The notes under the pieces: model-generated | Told to the model about the DNA's origin: nothing | Databases searched by the model: none | The model's input: only the letters and a program-made list of their open reading frames with translations | Position numbers and translations under genes: made by a program | Source of the DNA: CAYLSV01 sp964386435 | GTDB taxonomy: Bacteria > Planctomycetota > Phycisphaerae > Tepidisphaerales > Tepidisphaeraceae | DNA: 19,297 nt | Direction: 5' to 3' | Assembly (NCBI GenBank): GCA_964386435.1 | Contig: CAYLSV010000067.1 | Coordinates: forward strand, 1 to 19,297 | Part shown: piece by piece, positions 14,288 to 19,297 of the stretch | Layout of the letters: every line of letters begins with the position of its first letter | Position numbering within the stretch: the stretch's first letter is position 1

Positions 14288-15139
14288 ATGACGCCGTTGA
14301 GCTTTCGACTGCTGCGGGCCTACGGCCGGCTTGCCCCCGGCGGCCGCGGCACGTTCCGGCTCGCCCGCACCGCCCGGCGAGTTGTGCCAAAACACCGCTG
14401 GCAAGGCGTCTTCGACATCGGCGACAACATCAGGCTCGACCTCGACCTCGCCACCTACCCCGACGTCGCGATGGCCGGTCGGGTGTATGAACTCGACACC
14501 CAGCGGCTGCTGCGGCAACTGCTTCGGCCCGGCATCACTTTCCTCGACGGCGGGGCGAACCTCGGCTACTTCACCTGCCAGGCCGCCCGCTGGGTCGGCG
14601 ACGCCGGCCACGTCCACGCCGTGGAGGCCGACCCCATCAACCGCGGCCGGCTGCAGAAAAACCTTGACCGCAACGGATCCGCCAACGTCACCGTCCACGC
14701 CGTCGGCATCGCCGAAAAAGCCGGCGTCGCCACCTTCGGTCGCCCGGTCGCCGGCCGGCACCGCAATCATGGCGAGTCGGGCCGCTTCCCGCCGACCGAC
14801 GTGCCGAGCGAGCAGTTCGACGTGACGCTCGCCCGGCTCGACGAGTTGCTGCCCGAGCCGCCGGACGTGGTCAAGCTCGACATCGAGGGCAGCGAAGATC
14901 TCGCCATCGAAGGCGCCACCGGCTGGTTGCGAAGCGATTGCCCGCCGACGTGGATTCTCGAGCACAACCCCGGCGTCTCCCACCGCATCAACCGCCGCCC
15001 CGGCGACCTCTACCGCCACCTGCTGGCCCACCACCCCGCCTACCGCTGCACCTTCCTCGCCGGCCGCCGCGTCCCGCTGACCACCCCCGAGGCCGTTGAC
15101 GAGTGGCCGCACGACGGCAACCTGCTGTTCGAGCCCTGA
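14288..15139 (+). CDS. FkbM family SAM-dependent methyltransferase
   Basis: A 283-residue class I methyltransferase. The SAM-binding loop is TFLDGGANLGYFT (84-96), with the acidic ribose-binding residue in HAVEADP (110-116). The FkbM-type motif DVVKLDIEGSEDLAIEGA spans 193-210. FkbM relatives O-methylate polyketides, sugars and glycans; the substrate here is unknown. The start is the ATG at 14288, 8 bp after the GH4 stop and preceded by GGGA, so translation is probably coupled. Pairing with a glycosidase suggests sugar or glycan metabolism, but this is inference from context. It converges with the sensor kinase gene, with 19 bp between the stop codons. Confidence 0.9.
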   Translation: MTPLSFRLLRAYGRLAPGGRGTFRLARTARRVVPKHRWQGVFDIGDNIRLDLDLATYPDVAMAGRVYELDTQRLLRQLLRPGITFLDGGANLGYFTCQAARWVGDAGHVHAVEADPINRGRLQKNLDRNGSANVTVHAVGIAEKAGVATFGRPVAGRHRNHGESGRFPPTDVPSEQFDVTLARLDELLPEPPDVVKLDIEGSEDLAIEGATGWLRSDCPPTWILEHNPGVSHRINRRPGDLYRHLLAHHPAYRCTFLAGRRVPLTTPEAVDEWPHDGNLLFEP

Positions 15140-15158
15140 TTGCCGCGTAGAGGCGGGT

Positions 15159-16739
15159 TCAGCGGCGTGGAATTTCAGGGGTTGTCGCCTTCACGGGGAG
15201 GTAGACGAGGAACGTCGCCCCTTCGCCCACGACGCTTTCGACGGTGATCCGCCCGCCGAGGAGCGTTGCCAGTTCGCGGCTGATCGCCAGGCCCAGGCCG
15301 GTGCCGCCGTGGTGGCGGGTGGGGCCTTCGTCGAGCTGGCGGAACTTCTCGAAGATGATCGGCACCTGCTCCGGCAGAACGCCAGGCCCCTCGTCGCTGA
15401 CTGTTAGCCGCACGCCGCCGCTGGCGGCCGTCTCGGCGGCGAGTTCGATCCGGCCGCGCTCGGGGCTGAACTTGATGGCGTTGCTCAGCAGGTTGTAAAG
15501 GATCTGCTGCAGCTTGCCGGGGTCCGTTGTCAGCAGCGGCACGTCCGGCTCGACGTGGCTGGCGATCTTCAGCTTCTTCTCCAACGTCAGCGGCCGCAGC
15601 GTGGCGACCAACCCCTCGAACAAGTCGGCCACGCTCACCGGTCCGGGCCGCACCTCCATCCGGCCGCTCTCGATCTTGGCGAGGTCCAGCAAGTCATTGA
15701 TCAGCTCCAGCAACCCCCGGCCGCTCTTGGCGATGTTGTCGACGTAGCGGCCGGTCTTGGCGTCGCGGTGCTGGGCCCGCAGCAGGTCGGCGAAGCCCAG
15801 GATGCTGTTCAGCGGCGTCCGCAACTCGTGGCTGACGTTCGCCAAGAACTCACTTTTGAGCCGGTTGCTCTCATCCAGCGCCAAGTTCGTGCGGGCCAGA
15901 CGGTTGAGGCGGTCGTCGAGGCTTTTGTTGGCCTTGCGGAGCTCGTCCTCCTGATCGTTGAGGTTGCCGAGCATTTGGTTGAACGCCAGCGAGAGTTGCT
16001 CGAACTCGTCGCCGCTGGAAAGGTGGCTGCGGACGGCGGTTTCGCCCTTGGCGACCTGCTCGGCGGCGTCCTGCAGCACCCGCACCGGTCTCAGAATCAG
16101 CCGGCTGAGGATGAACCACAGCGTCACCACCGCCAGCCCCGCCGAGAGGACCAGGCCGCTGATGAGCAGCGCCCGGTTGAGCATCTGCTGCCGCCGGCTG
16201 ATCTGGCTGGGCATGTCGACCGTCGCCAGCGCGAAAGCCGGCTCATCGCCCGCCATCGCGATCAGCGGCACCCCGCCCGGCAGTCGCGGCGGCACGATCG
16301 GCGCGTGGCACGATCGGCAATCGGCGGTGAGCGGGGCGGGGCGGGCGAAGCGGAAGCGGGTGCCGTCGTCGCCGGTGTAGCGGACGAACACGTACTGCGA
16401 GCCGGAGTCGCCCAAGAGCGTCTGGCGGGCTTCGTCGAGGAACTCGTCGTCGCCGCCGGTGCCGAACATCGGGCGGATTTGCGACCAGATCACGCCGGCG
16501 TCGGTGTCGGAGCGGAAGACGATCCGCGGGTCGGTGTCGGTGGCATCCCGGGCGTGGGCGGCCAACGCCAGATCCGCCGCGACGCCGGCGGCCTTGACGT
16601 CCAGCTCGGCGGTCAGTTGCTCCATTCGTCGCCACGGCACCAGCAGGGCGGCGACGATGATGATGAGCACGGCCCCGCCGAAGAGCAGTTGGCACTTCGT
16701 CGCCAGCGACATCCGCGGCCTGGGCACCCGCCACTGCAC
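15159..16739 (-). CDS. Membrane histidine kinase with periplasmic CxxCH (c-type haem) sensor domain
   Basis: A 526-residue two-component kinase. A first transmembrane helix (about 19-36, LLFGGAVLIIIVAALLVPW) is followed by a periplasmic domain of about 150 residues containing ADCRSCHAP, a CxxCH motif (Cys141, Cys144, His145), as in DUF3365/Tll0287-like haem-binding sensors. A second helix (about 189-212) leads to HAMP (213-265). A coiled segment precedes HisKA with FLANVSHELRTPLN (His304). The ATP-binding domain has NLLSNAIKF (Asn420 in the N-box), DEGPG (449-453) and GGTGLGL (478-484). Redox or gas sensing is inferred from the haem motif. GTG at 16739 was chosen because TACCAT lies 6 nt upstream; the ATG at 16712 is an alternative giving 517 residues. 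The gene is divergent from the NtrC-type regulator, its likely partner. Confidence 0.9.
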   Translation of the reverse strand: MQWRVPRPRMSLATKCQLLFGGAVLIIIVAALLVPWRRMEQLTAELDVKAAGVAADLALAAHARDATDTDPRIVFRSDTDAGVIWSQIRPMFGTGGDDEFLDEARQTLLGDSGSQYVFVRYTGDDGTRFRFARPAPLTADCRSCHAPIVPPRLPGGVPLIAMAGDEPAFALATVDMPSQISRRQQMLNRALLISGLVLSAGLAVVTLWFILSRLILRPVRVLQDAAEQVAKGETAVRSHLSSGDEFEQLSLAFNQMLGNLNDQEDELRKANKSLDDRLNRLARTNLALDESNRLKSEFLANVSHELRTPLNSILGFADLLRAQHRDAKTGRYVDNIAKSGRGLLELINDLLDLAKIESGRMEVRPGPVSVADLFEGLVATLRPLTLEKKLKIASHVEPDVPLLTTDPGKLQQILYNLLSNAIKFSPERGRIELAAETAASGGVRLTVSDEGPGVLPEQVPIIFEKFRQLDEGPTRHHGGTGLGLAISRELATLLGGRITVESVVGEGATFLVYLPVKATTPEIPRR

Positions 16740-16830
16740 TTTGGCATGGTAAGCCGCAGCAGGAATCGCCGCCGGCGGGATTTTGCCGCTTGCCCGATCG
16801 GCGGGCGGGGAAGTATGACATGTTGACGCT
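16740..16830. promoter_or_regulatory. Divergent promoter region between sensor kinase and NtrC-type regulator
   Basis: A 91-bp spacer. On the minus strand TACCAT (16751-16746) is followed by 6 nt and the kinase GTG at 16739. On the plus strand CATGTT (16819-16824) sits 6 nt before the regulator ATG and differs from TANNNT only in its first base; TATGAC is 6 nt further upstream. No sigma-54 -24/-12 element with correct spacing was found, so this pair is probably not transcribed by sigma-54. Confidence 0.4.
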
Positions 16831-18282
16831 ATGAAGACCTCCGCGGCCGCCAAGCCAAGCAATTCGATCAAGCCCGACGCCACCCCGCCCAAGAAGCCCG
16901 CAGGCCGGATTCTCGTCGTCGAGGACTCCGCCGGTGATCGCAAAGCGCTGCTGGCACTCCTGGACCGTGCCGGTCATCACGCCACCGCCGTCGAGAGCGC
17001 CGACAAGGCCATGGGCTACCTCGACGAGCGGTTCGACGTCGTCCTGGCCGACCTCTACCTCGGCGAGGACGAAAGCGGCATCAACCTGCTCGAGGCTTGG
17101 AAAAACCGCCGCAGCGAGACCGAGTTCATCGTCATGACCGGCAACAGCAGCATCGAGACGGCGGTGGAGGCGATGCGCAAGGGTGCCTTGCACTACCTCG
17201 TCAAGCCGCTGAACACCGACGAGCTGATGATCCTCGTCGAGCGGGCCATCCGCAACGTCCGGCAGGGGCAGGAACTGAACAACCTGCGCAAGCAGGTCGA
17301 CAAGCACTTTGGCGTCAACCGAATCATCGGGCAGAGCAAGATCATGCGGGACGTCTTCGCCCGCATCGAACGAGCCGCGCCGGTCGATTCGACCGTCCTC
17401 ATCCTCGGCGAGAGCGGCACGGGTAAGGAGTTGGTGGCCGAGGGGTTGCACCAGAACAGCAACCGCCGCGGCGGGCCGTTCGTGGCGATCAACATCGCCG
17501 CCGTGCCCGACACGCTGGTCGAGAGCGAGCTGTTCGGCCACGTCGAGGGGGCGTTCACCGGGGCGATGAAGAAACGCGAGGGCCGGTTCGAGGAGGCCGA
17601 CGGCGGCACGTTGTTCATCGACGAGGTGGGCGACTTCGGCTTGTCGCTGCAGGCGAAGCTGCTGCGGGTGCTGGAAACGCTCACGCTCACCCCCGTCGGC
17701 GGGCAGGGGCAAAAGAAGGTCGACGTGCGGGTGGTCGCCGCCACCAGCCGCGACCTCAAGCAAATGGTCCGCGACGGCACGTTCCGCGAGGATTTGTTCT
17801 ACCGCCTGAACGTCATCCCGATCACGCTGCCGCCGCTGCGGGACCGGCCCGAGGACGTGCCGCTTCTGGTCGAGCACTTCCTCAACGACATCAGCGGCAA
17901 CAAGGGCGTCGACCCGAAGAAAATCAACCCCGACGTGATCCGCGCGTTCCAAGGCTACGGCTGGCCGGGCAACGTCCGCGAGCTGCGGAACATGCTCGAG
18001 ACGATGATGGTCATGGCCGAGGGCGACATGCTGCAGCTCAGCGATTTGCCCGATCAATTCGCCGGCGGGGCCGGCGAGCCCGGCGGCAACCCAACCGACG
18101 TGCCCAGCAACATGACGATGGACGAGCTCGAACGTCTGGCCATCAACAAGGCCCTGGACCAATGCGGCGGCAACCGCACCCACGCCGCCCAAAAGCTGGA
18201 CATCAGCGTCCGTACTCTGCAGCGCAAACTCCGCCAGTACGAGGCCGAACAACAAGCCAGCGGTCGCGCCGACCGCGCGTAG
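16831..18282 (+). CDS. NtrC-family sigma-54-dependent response regulator
   Basis: A 483-residue transcription activator. A disordered Lys/Pro-rich N-terminus precedes the receiver domain (about 25-145) with ILVVEDS, phospho-acceptor Asp74 (VLADLYLG), Thr103 and Lys125 (VKP). The AAA+ domain (about 164-400) has Walker A GESGTGKE (193-200), the sigma-54-contacting GAFTGA loop (240-245), Walker B LFIDEVGD (261-268) and GYGWPGNVRELRN with arginine-finger region. The C-terminal Fis-type helix-turn-helix is at about 430-470 (DQCGGNRTHAAQKLDISVRT). All elements needed to activate sigma-54 RNA polymerase are intact. The divergent c-haem-motif kinase is the likely partner. Its targets are not visible in the window. 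Confidence 0.95.
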   Translation: MKTSAAAKPSNSIKPDATPPKKPAGRILVVEDSAGDRKALLALLDRAGHHATAVESADKAMGYLDERFDVVLADLYLGEDESGINLLEAWKNRRSETEFIVMTGNSSIETAVEAMRKGALHYLVKPLNTDELMILVERAIRNVRQGQELNNLRKQVDKHFGVNRIIGQSKIMRDVFARIERAAPVDSTVLILGESGTGKELVAEGLHQNSNRRGGPFVAINIAAVPDTLVESELFGHVEGAFTGAMKKREGRFEEADGGTLFIDEVGDFGLSLQAKLLRVLETLTLTPVGGQGQKKVDVRVVAATSRDLKQMVRDGTFREDLFYRLNVIPITLPPLRDRPEDVPLLVEHFLNDISGNKGVDPKKINPDVIRAFQGYGWPGNVRELRNMLETMMVMAEGDMLQLSDLPDQFAGGAGEPGGNPTDVPSNMTMDELERLAINKALDQCGGNRTHAAQKLDISVRTLQRKLRQYEAEQQASGRADRA

Positions 18283-18287
18283 ACCCC

Positions 18288-18314
18288 GAGCCGACTGAGC
18301 CGACTGAGCCGACC
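18288..18314. repeat. Three tandem 9-bp units (GAGCCGACT)
   Basis: GAGCCGACT at 18288-18296 and 18297-18305, then GAGCCGACC at 18306-18314. They directly abut and partly overlap the left arm of the paired-hairpin element, just after the NtrC-type gene stop. Probably slippage-prone DNA at the repeat boundary. Confidence 0.7.
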
Positions 18315-18414
18315 GGACCTCCGCCGCATAGCTGCGGGGCTGCGCCCGCTTTTCGAAATGCGTGGATTGCGNNNNNNNNNNAGCCCCGCCGCTACGCGGC
18401 GGAGGTCCGGTCGG
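18309..18414. repeat. Paired-hairpin inverted repeat spanning an assembly gap
   Basis: Arms at 18309-18341 and 18382-18414 are 33 bp each and match as inverted repeats at 31 of 33 positions. Each arm holds a small hairpin: in the right arm CCGCCGC, loop TAC, GCGGCGG (perfect); in the left arm the same stem with one mismatch and loop ATA. The design matches the element at 11586-11683 though the sequence differs. The spacer contains the N run, so the true spacing is unknown. The strong secondary structure may itself explain the gap. Confidence 0.75.
18372..18381. other. Assembly gap (10 Ns)
   Basis: A run of 10 ambiguous bases marks a scaffold join or unresolved repeat; its length is probably nominal. 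Any gene order inference across this point, including the NtrC-type gene being next to the BatA-like gene, depends on the scaffold being correct. Confidence 0.98.
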
Positions 18415-18497
18415 TCCAATCGCCAACAATTGACCGCTCCTCAAGTGGTCGCCGCACCCTCGTGCGACGGGTTCGGCTGCGGTCCAACAATGCCCCG

Positions 18498-19297
18498 ATG
18501 CTGTGGGCGCTCGCTCTCATCCCGCTCACCGCCGCCGCTCTCGCCGCCACGCAGCGACACGGCTGGTTCACCGTCGCCGCCGTCCTGCTGGCACTTGCTG
18601 TCCTCGATTGGGCAATGTCCGCCGCGAAAACGCCAACGGTGGAGGTTTGGGTCGACGCAACGCGGAGCACCCGCGGGGCGTCGTTCCGGGAAGACGCTCA
18701 GCGGGCGGCAATGCTGCGGGTGCTGGGTGTGGAGCCGGTGGCAACGCGGTTGGTTCGCGATGCCGACAACCTGCCGGATGCCGCGGCGGAGGCGGTCATG
18801 CTGTTCACCGATGGTCGACTCCCAAGACCGGCGGCGATGGTGCCGACGCTGCTCGTGCTGGATGCCGCGTTGGATCAGCCTTCGGATGCGCAGGTGGTGC
18901 AACTCGCCCACGTCGGCACCGCCGCGGCGGCTGTGGTGCGGGGCCCGGTTGGCACGCCGATTCGCGTTGAGGGCGGCCGGGCGGACCGCAACGCGGTGCC
19001 GGCCGGCGGCGAGGCTGTTGTGATGATCGAGCCGACCAACGGCGTGATCCGGGTGACGGTCGAGGCCGATGATGCGTGGCCGGAGAACAACACGCTGACG
19101 CTGCCGCCGGCGGGGGGCGAGCGGTGGTGGCTCGCCGATGGGCCACCGCCGGCCGGGTTCATTGGCCGGTTGCCGCCGACGGATCCTGCCGACTGGTTGG
19201 CGGCGGCGGTGGTGGTGACGGATGAGCCGTCGCCGCTGGCCCGGTTGTACGTCGAGTCGCTTGGCGGCGGATTGGTGCTGACGGGGTCAGCGGCGGG
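18498..19297 (+). CDS. BatA-like membrane protein, N-terminal part (3' end outside window)
   Basis: An open frame of 266 codons running off the window. The N-terminus has two closely spaced hydrophobic segments, MLWALALIPLTAAALAA and WFTVAAVLLALAVLDWAM, then a soluble region of alternating strands and helices (VEVWVDATRSTRG, AVMLFTDGRL, PTLLVLDAALD). A beta-rich part follows with VTVEADDAWPENNTLTL, resembling the D-x-W-x-x-NN segment of BatA/VWA-type planctomycete membrane proteins. The last visible part (AAAVVVTDEPSP, YVESLGGGLVLTGSAAG) resembles a glutamine-amidotransferase-like domain. The usual VWA motif DxSxS is not clear: DATRST stands in its place. The start is the ATG at 18498; a GTG at 18462 is in frame. 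Function is unknown; membership is a judgement from layout. Confidence 0.7.
   Translation, partial: MLWALALIPLTAAALAATQRHGWFTVAAVLLALAVLDWAMSAAKTPTVEVWVDATRSTRGASFREDAQRAAMLRVLGVEPVATRLVRDADNLPDAAAEAVMLFTDGRLPRPAAMVPTLLVLDAALDQPSDAQVVQLAHVGTAAAAVVRGPVGTPIRVEGGRADRNAVPAGGEAVVMIEPTNGVIRVTVEADDAWPENNTLTLPPAGGERWWLADGPPPAGFIGRLPPTDPADWLAAAVVVTDEPSPLARLYVESLGGGLVLTGSAA

Noticed and set aside
12318..14390. 690-codon minus-strand frame antisense to the GH4 gene
   Set aside because: The GH4 frame has catalytic motifs throughout; the antisense frame is low-complexity Ala/Val/His/Asp.
16713..16830. Possible sigma-54 promoter containing TTGGCATGG
   Set aside because: The GG and GC pairs are not separated by the required 10 nt on either strand.
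18288..18414. CRISPR-like array around the gap
   Set aside because: Tandem 9-mers without spacers and one inverted pair do not form regularly spaced direct repeats; no cas genes.
16243..18444. 733-codon minus-strand frame crossing the N gap opposite the NtrC-type gene
   Set aside because: It reads through Ns, the NtrC-type gene and into the kinase gene in the wrong frame; no domain.

Overview
The window is about 19.3 kb of very GC-rich DNA carrying 16 protein-coding genes or gene parts, including one doubtful small ORF. It most likely comes from a planctomycete, probably class Phycisphaerae, and probably from a metagenome or draft scaffold, since there is a run of 10 Ns at 18372-18381. The taxonomic evidence is a surface protein with the planctomycete LEPRxLL N-terminal motif, a protein of the Planctomycetes/Verrucomicrobia-restricted Minf_1886 family, a c-haem-motif histidine kinase beside an NtrC-type regulator, and a start of a BatA-like membrane protein.

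Layout. Positions 1-536 hold the 3' end of atpA (F1 ATPase alpha). Three minus-strand genes follow: an LEPRxLL/PA14/beta-helix/CBM6 surface protein (627-2630), an FHA-GAF histidine kinase (2781-4643) and a TolC/OprM-type outer-membrane lipoprotein (4696-6486). On the plus strand come a Minf_1886-family protein and dapA (6785-8185), then two small minus-strand ORFs (8180-8661), then a plus-strand NlpC/P60 peptidase (8737-9552). A minus-strand pair, Ppx/GppA-like HD protein then msrB (10622 to 9574), is divergent from folD (10708-11580). A paired-hairpin repeat separates folD from a small membrane protein (11706-12314). A GH4 alpha-galactosidase-like enzyme and an FkbM methyltransferase form a tight pair (12426-15139). 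A c-haem-motif sensor kinase (minus) and an NtrC-type sigma-54 activator (plus) are divergent (15159-18282). A second paired hairpin flanks the assembly gap, and the window ends inside a BatA-like membrane protein.

The most striking observation is in the FHA-GAF kinase. Its ATP-binding domain is interrupted in frame, inside the N-box, by 35 codons flanked by 12-bp direct repeats. The insert begins with LTMRTFHIGG, the nearly invariant trigger-loop motif of the RNA polymerase beta-prime subunit (RpoC). It looks like a captured piece of rpoC; an assembly chimera must be excluded.

Other points of interest: a FolD homologue with three of four catalytic-site residues changed; two inverted pairs of small hairpins resembling REP/BIME elements; a recurrent TANNNT motif 5-6 nt before start codons, suggesting leaderless transcripts; and a GH4 enzyme with a C-terminal beta-sandwich extension. 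No tRNA, rRNA, CRISPR array or intact insertion sequence was seen. No gene-free stretch exceeds 300 bp.
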